Source: JADJNW01 sp964517145
GTDB lineage: Bacteria > Bacteroidota > Bacteroidia > Chitinophagales > Saprospiraceae
NCBI GenBank assembly: GCA_964517145.1
Contig: CAZFBN010000007.1
Coordinates: 1-64,000 of the forward strand
Length of the DNA: 64,000 nucleotides
Direction of reading: 5' to 3'
Positions 26,483-33,836 of the stretch are shown piece by piece. Position 1 is the first letter of the stretch. The number at the start of each line of letters is the position of its first letter. The position numbers and the translations under genes were made by a program. Below the pieces are notes generated by a model that was not told the origin of the DNA, did no database searches, and saw only the letters and a list, made by a program, of their open reading frames with translations.

Positions 26483-26590
26483 GAAATATTTGGCGTGGCG
26501 GCTGCCGTCCGTTAGTGTTTGAGCGGAGCGAGTTTAACGGACTAGACTTTTTGGTTACTTTTGGGGCGATGCCAAAAGTAACAAAGAAAA
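26483..26590 (+). repeat. Dispersed two-hairpin element, copy A
   Basis: It begins with GGCGTGGCGGCTGCC (26492-26506). Then come hairpin 1 (GTCCGTTA 26507-26514 with TAACGGAC 26535-26542), a CTAGACTTTTTG link, and hairpin 2 with a perfect 11-bp stem (GTTACTTTTGG 26554-26564, loop GGCGATG, CCAAAAGTAAC 26572-26582). A second copy lies inverted at 39750-39844, with different stem bases but the same architecture. It is located in a 490-base gap that otherwise holds nothing recognisable. Confidence 0.85.
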
Positions 26591-26785
26591 TAATTGAAAG
26601 AATAAAAATTAGCAACAAAGCTGCAAATGAAATAAATGAGGGTTAAAAAATTAAAATTTACTTTGATGCAGTAACAATGATAATTCTTGTTCTTTCACAT
26701 GGATTAACTATTTCCATTTAGAATTGCTCTGTATTATTTATAACTGTTTGATAAAAAAAAGTTGATTTAAATAAAAAAACCTTCT
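26591..26785. other. AT-rich gap before the GH130-like gene
   Basis: No gene, repeat or fold is seen beyond A/T runs. No factor-independent terminator for the minus-strand GH130-like gene could be identified. Confidence 0.4.
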
Positions 26786-27910
26786 TTACTCCAAACCCTT
26801 CTCACACACCGCCACCGCTATCTTTGAGTCTGCCGTACCGTAATACAAGTACCATTTATTGTTAAACCACACCAACCCTTCTAAAAATACCACCTCATTT
26901 ACCTGACCGCTGTGCTCATAAGGCTTATCGGGCTTGAAAAAATAAGCGTCGGTACGATCCAACAATTTAACCGGGTTGCTTTTATCAAACAATGCCTGCC
27001 CCGCAGTATAAGTACCCACTTTCAAACTACTGTCCTGGTAGCTTTCGGCATTCATGGAGTTGTAAATCAACACAATACCCTTTGCTGTAACAAGAGCGTA
27101 CGGACCACTTTCCACCAGGCGACTGTCAAAATACCCAGCACGTGGCTGCAAAACTTCCAGCAACTCGCCGTGCATATTCTCCACTGGTGTCCAATGGATC
27201 AAGTCGTTTGATGTAGCCATGTACAAATTTGTATCACCCCAATACATCCAGTATGTACCGTTGATACGCTCGGCAATCATGCGCGCTCCCACCCTTTTGC
27301 ACACAATGGCGCCCGACTTACTCCAAGTGTTCTTGTATTTATCATAACCCAACACCAATCCATGCTTTTCCCAACTTTGCAAATCGCGCGAGGACGCCAC
27401 ACAAAGCCGCGCCACCTTGCCATCATACGAGGTGTAGGTCATAATGTAGCGCCCGTCCTCGCTTTCCACCACGCGAGGGTCTTCCACACCGCCCTGCCAC
27501 TCATAAATTTTCATCGAGTCATTTTCAGGATAAAAAACAGGCTCCGCTTGAGGCTCAAAGTGGATGCCATCATTGCTCACTGCCAAGCCAATACGCGAAG
27601 TTTTAGCAAATTGTGTAGTTAGATTTTCTGCTCGAAATAGCATATACACCTTTCCATCACGCACCACAGCTGCCGGATTATAAACATCTTTTTCTGCCCA
27701 TTTCACCCTTTGTTGCAATATCGGATCGGTAAAGGTCAATGCTGGCATCGGTTGTAAAATAGGATTTACACGATCCAATTTTACAAAAGGTAACAATGCC
27801 CAATCAGGAGTAATATTGGATGACACGGTAGGAATAGAAAGCTGAGTAGGTTGGCAACTTATCCAAATGAACAAACAGACTAACAAAAAATAAAAGGTAG
27901 GTTTTATCAT
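26786..27910 (-). CDS. GH130-like five-bladed propeller lipoprotein
   Basis: 374 residues with a lipoprotein signal (LLVCLFIWISCQPTQ). The propeller has KDVYNPAAVVRDGKVYMLFR, SRIGLAVSNDGIHFE and, most telling, the GGVEDPRVVESEDGRYIMTY motif of GH130 enzymes and their relatives, then WSKSGAIV and HSGQVNEVVFLEGLVWFNNK. GH130 enzymes phosphorolyse or hydrolyse beta-mannosides; residue-level assignment of phosphate ligands is not possible here, so hydrolase versus phosphorylase is open. It lies alone, not within a Sus locus. Confidence 0.82.
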   Translation of the reverse strand: MIKPTFYFLLVCLFIWISCQPTQLSIPTVSSNITPDWALLPFVKLDRVNPILQPMPALTFTDPILQQRVKWAEKDVYNPAAVVRDGKVYMLFRAENLTTQFAKTSRIGLAVSNDGIHFEPQAEPVFYPENDSMKIYEWQGGVEDPRVVESEDGRYIMTYTSYDGKVARLCVASSRDLQSWEKHGLVLGYDKYKNTWSKSGAIVCKRVGARMIAERINGTYWMYWGDTNLYMATSNDLIHWTPVENMHGELLEVLQPRAGYFDSRLVESGPYALVTAKGIVLIYNSMNAESYQDSSLKVGTYTAGQALFDKSNPVKLLDRTDAYFFKPDKPYEHSGQVNEVVFLEGLVWFNNKWYLYYGTADSKIAVAVCEKGLE

Positions 27911-28029
27911 GGTGGTGTTTTTTACAACAAAGATAGCACAAGTTCCTAGAAGTCTTTACAACATAAAGCTAAATGCGTCCTACACCTGCAAAGTATAAGA
28001 CGCATATTATATGATAAAATTGGTAAGCT

Positions 28030-28302
28030 TTGCAAATAAAACGTCAGAAACCAATACAATCAAATTAGAAATCAATACCAAAATGTAAGAAACCAATATA
28101 AGCAAGTCATAAAGCAATACTAAAATGTAAAAAACCAGTGCAAATAAGTTATAAATCAATACCAAAAAGTTATAAACTAATACAAATAAGTCAAAAACCA
28201 ATACTAAAATGTTATAAACTAATATAATCAAGTCAATAAACAAAACCAACGTATCAAAAACCAATGCAAACAAGTCAAAAACCAATACCACCAACTAAGT
28301 CG
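28030..28302. repeat. 21-bp repeat array 3 (about 13 units, no indels)
   Basis: This occupies most of the 510-base gap between the GH130-like gene and the next minus-strand gene. Units of exactly 21 bp start at 28030, 28051, 28072 and so on to 28282. Two unit types alternate strictly: one with a core like AATACAAATAAGTCA, the other like AATACTAAAATGTTA, making a 42-bp dimer. The consensus is unrelated to array 1, yet period and dimer organisation are the same. The minus strand is open throughout as hydrophobic heptads (LVFDLFA, LVYNILV type), which a 21-bp period permits by chance; no ribosome site is seen. Confidence 0.9.
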
Positions 28303-28421
28303 GAAAAACAAACAACCAGGAAAGCATTTTCAATAATCAGACAAGTATTATACTGCAATGATATGTTATAACAGCGTCTGCACTCAACTTTACCAGCATG
28401 ACAAGCGCTATTACAAGACAT

Positions 28422-29210
28422 TTATTTGACTTTGGCAAAGCGAAGTTTGGCAATTTGCCGGTACTGGGGGCTATTCGTGCCGAATACACCTTTCACATAG
28501 CTCTTTACCTGCAAAGCACGATCTACCATATTGTTCGCATGCTTGTACAGCACTTCCGTACGTTGAATGCGGGCATTTTGCAATTCTGTTTCCGTGCTAA
28601 TAACCATTTCTTGCAGGTAGCGCAGCTGTTCTTCGAAGGCTTGTAAACCCGCCAGGCTTAATTCTTCTTCGTTGGGCTGATAGCTGCTCTCCCGTTGCAG
28701 CAATAAACGCAACTTAGAAAAGTGTTCCAACAACAAATCAAAAGATTGACGAGAAACCGAGATCGAACGGGACTGCGTAAGCGTCTCGGTGTTGGCATCG
28801 GTGGCGGCAATCGTTTCGGGCGTTTCCGGCACATTCGGCGTTGACGCTTCATTGTTTTTCTTGTTGGCGCGCATCCCGTTGATGCGGCGCTGAATGGCAC
28901 GAGCGTCCTCTACCGATTTGGTGCTCACTCCGTACGCAATCATTGTATTGATGACACGAGTCACCTTTGGGCGCAATTGCTTAAACGCCTCCTTACGTTC
29001 ATTGGTCGCCTGTTGATTCATCACCTCGCGTTCCGCCACCATACGCAACGCCATTTGCGCCTCCTGGTGCAGTTGCTGCAAACTACTGATTTGTAACTCC
29101 GGGCGACCAGGATTGTACGGCGCCCCATACCCGATACAACGGCTAATCAATTCTGCCAGATTGGTCACCATCTTGGCATGACCCACTTCTGAATTACTGC
29201 GCTTTGGCAT
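28422..29210 (-). CDS. Conserved helical protein of unknown function with internal duplication
   Basis: 262 residues, soluble, no signal. Two related helical halves: about 20-115 (GYGAPYNPGRPELQISSLQQ, then NERKEAFKQLRPKVTRVINT) and about 170-258 (SSYQPNEEELSLAGLQAFEE, then ARIQRTEVLYKHANNMVDRA). The C-terminus is VKGVFGTNSPQYRQIAKLRF. I recall this pattern (Y-x-P motif, EVLY motif, GxxSPQYxQIxKLxF end) from unnamed proteins common in Bacteroidota; no function is known to me. A low-complexity linker (116-150) rich in T, N, E and P joins the halves. It lies 120 bases from array 3, which follows its 3' end. Confidence 0.75.
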   Translation of the reverse strand: MPKRSNSEVGHAKMVTNLAELISRCIGYGAPYNPGRPELQISSLQQLHQEAQMALRMVAEREVMNQQATNERKEAFKQLRPKVTRVINTMIAYGVSTKSVEDARAIQRRINGMRANKKNNEASTPNVPETPETIAATDANTETLTQSRSISVSRQSFDLLLEHFSKLRLLLQRESSYQPNEEELSLAGLQAFEEQLRYLQEMVISTETELQNARIQRTEVLYKHANNMVDRALQVKSYVKGVFGTNSPQYRQIAKLRFAKVK

Positions 29211-29717
29211 AATGACAATGTTTATTGTGATAAATTTGTGAAATAACCTTATCCTTTACCAGCTTTGAGAAGCGCCCGGCAAGCGATCGCCCGTACCAAA
29301 AACCTGCAACGCCACACCCCGCAACGACTCCGCAGCATCCATCCCGGACGAGCCATTGCACACGACGAGTCAGCGGCTGCCGACGACGCAGCTATCCTTA
29401 CACCTATTTAATTGCTTTGTGGTTATTTGTTGGGAAAGAAAAAAAGAAAAGTACTCTTTAATATTATTTCTAACAGGTCATATTTAGCGCTTATGATCTG
29501 CTTGTTATCAAATTACCTGCCGTAAATATACAACCTAAATCGCTAATAATGCAAGGGTTACGCCTAAAAAAATAAAATTCAACTTGCCACAAAAACACTA
29601 AAACACAAAATTTTCATACCGAAGGCATCCCTTTGGGACAAAGATTTTAATGTACGGCATTAAACAGTTATTCAACGACTAATGGCACTTTTTTTTGCAA
29701 TTTTGTTTTAAAAATAA
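29211..29717. other. Intergenic stretch with a GC-rich patch
   Basis: About 507 bases. The part from 29265 to 29397 is clearly richer in G+C than its surroundings, with many CGAC/GCAACG phrases, but gives no convincing reading frame. A CCGAAGGCATCCCTTTGGG motif at 29619-29637 resembles one at 48596-48614. The recombinase promoter was not resolved. Confidence 0.4.
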
Positions 29718-30896
29718 ATGACTACTAAAAACATAACTACATCTGAGGCAAATAACCCAGCTCTGCCAATGCAAATCACGTTCTCCCCTCATCCTTTAAA
29801 TAAGTGTAAAATGTGTATCCATCTTCCTTTTGAATTACTGCCTGCTTATTTACCCATTGTGAAAAATATGCACGGACGGCGTTGGAATGCTGAACAAAAA
29901 GTGTGGGAAGTGCCACTAACCAAAGTAACGGTACGTTTTGTAGAAAAATATCTGCCAGATATTGCACATTGGACTTTTCAACCCGCCGACGATATACCCG
30001 AACGATTAGAAACGCCACTACCTTTCAAAGCAACGCCTACGCCGCCCGTGCTGGCTCAATATGAAGCCGCAGTGACTGCCTTGGAACAAACGCTGCTATT
30101 AAAACGCTATAGTTGGCGCACCATTAAGAGTTATAAAAATTGTTTCCGACAATTTATTCGCCATTATGATGCGATAAAACCCAGTCAAATTAGCCGCCAA
30201 CAAATTGATACGTATGTTTTGGGACTTATTAAAGAACGCAATATCAGCGAATCGCACCAAAATCAAATCTTGAGTGCCATCAAAATGTTTTACAGCGTGG
30301 TCATTCACCAGGAAGACAAAGTGCAAGACTTGTTCCGACCCAAAAAAGCGCAAAAGTTACCTACAGTACTGACCGAACAGGAAGTAACTTACCTGTTAAG
30401 GGCAGTGGATAATCTCAAACACCGCTGTATTTTGATGTTGGTGTACTCCGCAGGGTTACGCTTAGGCGAGGTGATTAATTTGCGCCTGGTAGAGCTACAA
30501 CCAGAACAAAATCGCTTGTTTGTACGGGGTGGAAAAGGTAAAAAAGACCGCTGCACCTTGCTTTCCGAGAAAGTGTGGGAACAGTTGAAACAGTACCTGG
30601 AGGTTTACAAACCCATTGACTGGTTATTTGAAGGGCAAACTGGTGGGCAGTATAGTGAACGAAGTGTACAAAAGATTTTTACCGTCGCTAAATTAAAAGC
30701 TTGCATCAACCCTGATGCCACCGTGCATACGCTGCGCCATTCCTTTGCTACTCATTTGCTCGAAAAAGGCGTTGACCTCCGCTACATCCAAGAACTACTG
30801 GGGCATGAAAGTAGTAAAACCACTGAAATCTACACGCATATAACGCATAAAGGCTGGAATAAAATAAAAAGCCCCATTGATGACTTAAAAATTTAA
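29718..30896 (+). CDS. Tyrosine recombinase with an extra N-terminal domain
   Basis: 392 residues. Residues about 20-85 form an N-terminal module with R-R-W-N-x4-K-V-W-E-V-P-L, resembling HARP-like DNA-binding domains. Residues 110-200 are the SAM-like core-binding domain (YSWRTIKSYKNCFRQFI, SESHQNQILSAIKMFYS). The catalytic domain has Arg248 (SAGLRLGEV), a lysine in GKGKKDR (273-278), His337 and Arg340 (HTLRHSF), His363 (LGH) and the nucleophile Tyr372 (EIYTH), so it should be active. The end WNKIKSPIDDL recalls the SPLD-type end of integron integrases, but the IntI-specific insertion is absent. Accessory genes and attC-like sites lie downstream. Confidence 0.92.
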   Translation: MTTKNITTSEANNPALPMQITFSPHPLNKCKMCIHLPFELLPAYLPIVKNMHGRRWNAEQKVWEVPLTKVTVRFVEKYLPDIAHWTFQPADDIPERLETPLPFKATPTPPVLAQYEAAVTALEQTLLLKRYSWRTIKSYKNCFRQFIRHYDAIKPSQISRQQIDTYVLGLIKERNISESHQNQILSAIKMFYSVVIHQEDKVQDLFRPKKAQKLPTVLTEQEVTYLLRAVDNLKHRCILMLVYSAGLRLGEVINLRLVELQPEQNRLFVRGGKGKKDRCTLLSEKVWEQLKQYLEVYKPIDWLFEGQTGGQYSERSVQKIFTVAKLKACINPDATVHTLRHSFATHLLEKGVDLRYIQELLGHESSKTTEIYTHITHKGWNKIKSPIDDLKI

Positions 30897-30912
30897 TGCA
30901 ATGTTTGTATCA

Positions 30913-31140
30913 TTATATCCTTTGTTTTATCTTGCTACCATAAGCAATATAGTATGCTTTCACTAAAAAAGCCGGGCTTCTTACTGGCTTTACCAAGTGA
31001 TATAGCATACGGACTAAGTGAATATACCCGTACCTCCGACTGACTAAGTAAAAGACGAAGTGCGGTAGTACAATAGTTGGCAGTAATTGAAAAATAATAA
31101 ACAGGGCAGGTGCCCACGACCAAAAAAGTTTCTTCATCAA
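30913..31140 (-). CDS. Possible small membrane protein
   Basis: 75 residues from an ATG pair at 31140. One hydrophobic helix (LFWSWAPALFIIFQLLPTIV) is followed by a basic tail (SRRYGYIHLVRMLYHLVKPV). It sits in the gap between the recombinase and the pentapeptide gene, on the opposite strand. No ribosome site or promoter is evident and no family is recognised, so it may be a chance frame. Confidence 0.35.
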   Translation of the reverse strand: MMKKLFWSWAPALFIIFQLLPTIVLPHFVFYLVSRRYGYIHLVRMLYHLVKPVRSPAFLVKAYYIAYGSKIKQRI

Positions 31141-31155
31141 AATTCAGATTAAATT

Positions 31156-31977
31156 ATGGACTCTGTCGCTGTAACTAACCGGAAATATATAGTTAAACAC
31201 ATCAAATTTCAAAGAAGCCACCTGCCTGCTTTGCTATTTTGTGTGACACTTGGTGCAGGGATTTTGTTCTTCCGATTTATGTCCTTTTCATGGTTATGGG
31301 CAATCGTTTCAGCATGTATTTGTGCATACTTACTCTGGTTCAGTCGTTTTAGCATAATCAAAATATTTGCTTCTAATGCAAAGCGGAAAAGCATTCGCCA
31401 AAACCAACAATTGGTTCCTTTGATTGACCAGTATCGTGCCGTCTCAACTTGGAGCGATAATGAGCCAGAGTCTCATAGACGAGAGCGGAAAGCAATTCTT
31501 GAAAAAATGAAAGAGATAGGGGCAGATGGATTTCAACACATGAATTTTACAAATATGGATTTAAGCGGGTTTAACTTTGAATACTGTCATTTTCAACATT
31601 GCGTTTTCTTAAACACCAATTTATCAAATGCAACATTCAAATATTCCTTATTTGATTACTGTTCTTTCACTTCATGCAATTTTGAAAAAACTAATTTTTC
31701 AGATGTCGTAGTTGAGTTTTTAATAAAATTCGAAAAATCAAACTTGGGGGGCATAATTTTAAATGGCGCAAATTTTAAGAAAGCCATGACTTTTATTGAG
31801 GATGACTATGGTGTCCCCTCTTTTGACCTAGACTGGTTTGATGTTTTTGAAAAACAAGAGGTTGAAGGAGTAGGAAAATTACGCTCAAAATATTCTATTG
31901 AATTTCTTGGAAACATTATGGAAAATACTGGAATCCATTTTTCAACCTATTTGTTTAAGCCTAAAAATAAGCCCTAG
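31156..31977 (+). CDS. Membrane-anchored pentapeptide-repeat protein
   Basis: 273 residues. Two adjacent hydrophobic segments near 23-65 (LPALLFCVTLGAGILFFRFM, then SWLWAIVSACICAYLLWF), a basic linker, and a pentapeptide-repeat section from about 130 to 205 (NFTNMDLSGFNFEYCHFQ, NTNLSNATFKYSLFDYCSFT), which folds as a right-handed quadrilateral beta-helix. Function not deducible; similar proteins occur as accessory cargo. It is followed by attC-like site 1, as the gene of an integron-type cassette would be, but no matching site precedes it. Confidence 0.75.
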   Translation: MDSVAVTNRKYIVKHIKFQRSHLPALLFCVTLGAGILFFRFMSFSWLWAIVSACICAYLLWFSRFSIIKIFASNAKRKSIRQNQQLVPLIDQYRAVSTWSDNEPESHRRERKAILEKMKEIGADGFQHMNFTNMDLSGFNFEYCHFQHCVFLNTNLSNATFKYSLFDYCSFTSCNFEKTNFSDVVVEFLIKFEKSNLGGIILNGANFKKAMTFIEDDYGVPSFDLDWFDVFEKQEVEGVGKLRSKYSIEFLGNIMENTGIHFSTYLFKPKNKP

Positions 31978-32051
31978 CCACAAGATAATAAACAATGAAA
32001 CTGGACGACAGTTGACCCCGACATCAAGCCAGTAAAATAGGAATAAAAAAC

Positions 32052-32120
32052 TGCCAACTAACGCTTCCCTGCCAACCGCTCGCTAAGCGCGGCGGTTTGG
32101 CAGGGAAGCAAACGTTGGGC
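32052..32120 (+). repeat. attC-like folded site 1
   Basis: A 69-base imperfect palindrome. Stem arms are GCTTCCCTGCCAACCGC (32063-32079) and the complementary 32092-32109, with one extrahelical base on the 3' arm. The outer boxes are TGCCAAC (32052-32058) and GTTGGGC (32114-32120). The latter fits the integron R' core GTTRRRY, and the former fits RYYYAAC except at its first base. Asymmetry by bulged bases between outer boxes and stem (TAAC versus AAAC) also follows the attC pattern. It lies between two cargo genes. Confidence 0.65.
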
Positions 32121-32152
32121 GAAATCATCATCAAAAAAATAGATAAATACAA

Positions 32153-32701
32153 ATGGCAAAGAAAAATTACGTTCTCGGTTTGTTTTCTGTTTTGGTTTTA
32201 TTAGGCTGCAATCAAAACCCAGTAGCAAGTTTTACCTTCGAGGTGAAAGAAGACGGCGAGGTGGTTTTCACAAACTCGTCCGAAAACTCAAAGTCTTTTC
32301 AATGGGACTTTGGAGACGGTTCTTTTGATGTCAATCCCAACCCAACTCACAAATTCAGTGCAAATGGGAAGTACGATGTCAAACTAACTGCGACAAATGG
32401 CAAAGGATGTCATTCAAGTGTAGTAACACTTAACTTAGAGAATATCGTTGGTGCTCCATATGTTTTTTGGACAAAACATTCCCGTTACCTGCCTATTGAA
32501 ATCTATGTTGACGGAGTTTTACAAGGCAATATTAGGAAGTCGTTTACTTCTGCGCCAGACTGTTTTACATCAGGAGCATTGACAGTTTCGACCACACCAG
32601 GTAACCATAAATTCCGTGCAAGAGCAAGAAGCGGGAATGAATGGAAAGAAATTGAACTCGAATTCATAAAAGGAGATTGTCAATATCTCCATTTGAATTG
32701 A
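32153..32701 (+). CDS. PKD-domain lipoprotein
   Basis: 182 residues. Lipoprotein signal LGLFSVLVLLGCNQNP, then a PKD domain (about 26-98) with the hallmark FQWDFGDGSFDVNPNPTHKF and GKYDVKLTATNGKG. The C-terminal part (LPIEIYVDGVLQGNI, GNHKFRARA) looks like another beta-sandwich of unknown type. Probably surface or periplasmic; PKD modules usually serve as spacers or protein/glycan-binding units. It lies just after attC-like site 1, as the first gene of a candidate cassette. Confidence 0.8.
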   Translation: MAKKNYVLGLFSVLVLLGCNQNPVASFTFEVKEDGEVVFTNSSENSKSFQWDFGDGSFDVNPNPTHKFSANGKYDVKLTATNGKGCHSSVVTLNLENIVGAPYVFWTKHSRYLPIEIYVDGVLQGNIRKSFTSAPDCFTSGALTVSTTPGNHKFRARARSGNEWKEIELEFIKGDCQYLHLN

Positions 32702-32724
32702 GAGTGCAAGTGAGTATTTTGCCG

Positions 32725-32732
32725 TATTTTTG
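32725..32732 (+). promoter_or_regulatory. Candidate -7 promoter element of the Rpn-type gene
   Basis: TATTTTTG, matching TANNTTTG, lies 19 bases before the ATG of the nuclease gene, so that gene may be transcribed on its own within the cassette. Confidence 0.4.
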
Positions 32733-32751
32733 CACAAAATTTTGAAAAAAA

Positions 32752-33615
32752 ATGGCAAAAAAGTTAGTTCGGTTCGACTGGGCAATGAAGCGGCTGCTCC
32801 GCAATAAAGCCAACTTCGACATCTTAGAAGGCTTCCTTTCCGAATTGCTTCATGAGGATTTTAGAATAAAACAAATCCTTGAAAGCGAGGGAAATAAAGA
32901 CACCGAAGACGACAAGTTCAACCGGGTAGATATCCTAGTGGAAAATAAAGAAGGCGAATTGGTCATCGTAGAAATCCAGAATACTCGTGAAGCCGATTAT
33001 TTCCAGAGGATGCTTTACGGCACTGCCAAGGTCATTGTCGAACATATAGCCGAGGGACAGCCGTATTCCAAAGTCAAAAAGGTTTACTCCGTGAACATTG
33101 TGTACTTCGACCTTGGTCAGGGAGATGACTATGTATATCACGGAACGACTACCTTCATTGGCATCCACAGCAACCACGAACTCGAACTGTCCGAAAAACA
33201 GAAAGAACTTTTCAAAAAAACATCGGTATCAGACTTATATCCAGAGTATTATGTGATAAAAACAAACCGGTTCAATGAAGTCGCCAAAGACACGCTGGAC
33301 GAGTGGATATACTTCCTTAAAACGGCGGAAATCAAAGATGAATTCACGGCAAAAGGTTTGAAGTCTGCCAGCCAGAAACTTGATATCATGAAATTAGAAC
33401 CTGCTGACCGCAAAGAGTATGACCGATATATGGAGGCTCAGCGGAGTGACGCGAGTTTTGTGGAGACTGTGAAATTAGAAATATCAAGCGCAATACGCGA
33501 AGTGGCTGAAAATGCACTGATTGAAGGAGCATCCGTCGAATTTGTTGCCAAAATCACTAGATTGACTGTTGAAGATGTTAAACGTATTGCTGAAAGGCTT
33601 GGCTCGAATAAATAA
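32752..33615 (+). CDS. Rpn-family PD-(D/E)xK nuclease/transposase
   Basis: 287 residues, full length for the family. N-terminal VRFDWAMKRLLRNKANFDIL and FLSELLHEDFRIKQILE are typical. The nuclease core is RVDILVENKEGELVIVEIQN, with the catalytic-type D and E-x-Q, followed by YFQRMLYGTAKVIVEHIAEG. The C-terminus is variable and helical (EISSAIREVAENALIEGASV). In E. coli, Rpn proteins are DNA endonucleases that promote RecA-independent recombination; PDDEXK_2 transposase-like genes are abundant and mobile in Bacteroidota. A broken relative lies 220 bases downstream. Confidence 0.88.
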   Translation: MAKKLVRFDWAMKRLLRNKANFDILEGFLSELLHEDFRIKQILESEGNKDTEDDKFNRVDILVENKEGELVIVEIQNTREADYFQRMLYGTAKVIVEHIAEGQPYSKVKKVYSVNIVYFDLGQGDDYVYHGTTTFIGIHSNHELELSEKQKELFKKTSVSDLYPEYYVIKTNRFNEVAKDTLDEWIYFLKTAEIKDEFTAKGLKSASQKLDIMKLEPADRKEYDRYMEAQRSDASFVETVKLEISSAIREVAENALIEGASVEFVAKITRLTVEDVKRIAERLGSNK

Positions 33616-33618
33616 ATC

Positions 33619-33745
33619 GCCCAACATATAACAGCCGACAATGCAAGCAGTTATGATAACTTTGGACAGAAATATAAAAATTAACTTTGGTGCGGAAATG
33701 AAACGTAAGTATTTCACACTCTTGCACTTCGGCTGTTATTTTTTG
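33619..33745 (+). repeat. attC-like folded site 2, degenerate at one end
   Basis: It opens with GCCCAAC (33619-33625), four bases after the Rpn stop codon, and matches RYYYAAC. The stem is ATAACAGCCGA plus TGCAAG on the left (33628-33647) against CTTGCA plus TCGGCTGTTAT on the right (33721-33739), with a small internal loop and a 73-base terminal loop. Total length (about 125 bases) is within the attC range. The expected GTTGGGC at the right end is missing; GTTATTT occupies that place. Confidence 0.55.
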
Positions 33746-33794
33746 CAGACAATCAAAAAACAAAAAACACGCCCACCAAGAACTCAAAATTGGT

Positions 33795-33802
33795 TATCTT
33801 TG
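33795..33802 (+). promoter_or_regulatory. Promoter relic upstream of the broken Rpn copy
   Basis: TATCTTTG matches TANNTTTG and precedes the ATG of the pseudogene by 34 bases. Confidence 0.4.
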
Positions 33803-33836
33803 TAGTAATAAAGAAGGAGATTTCAACCAATTGAAT

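Noticed and set aside
26364..26618. 84-codon minus-strand frame over the dispersed element
   Set aside because: It reads through the structured repeat and AT-rich DNA; no family resemblance.
28007..28294. 95-codon hydrophobic minus-strand frame (LVFDLFA heptads)
   Set aside because: A 21-bp repeat free of stops stays open automatically. No start context is seen, and the composition merely reflects the repeat.
29265..29397. GC-rich patch considered as a CRISPR leader, RNA gene or small protein
   Set aside because: No direct repeats with spacers, no cloverleaf or conserved RNA motif, and no sensible frame on either strand.
29718..30896. Calling the recombinase an integron integrase (IntI)
   Set aside because: The C-terminal SPID-type end is similar, but the IntI-specific insertion between the catalytic boxes is absent, so only a tyrosine recombinase is claimed.
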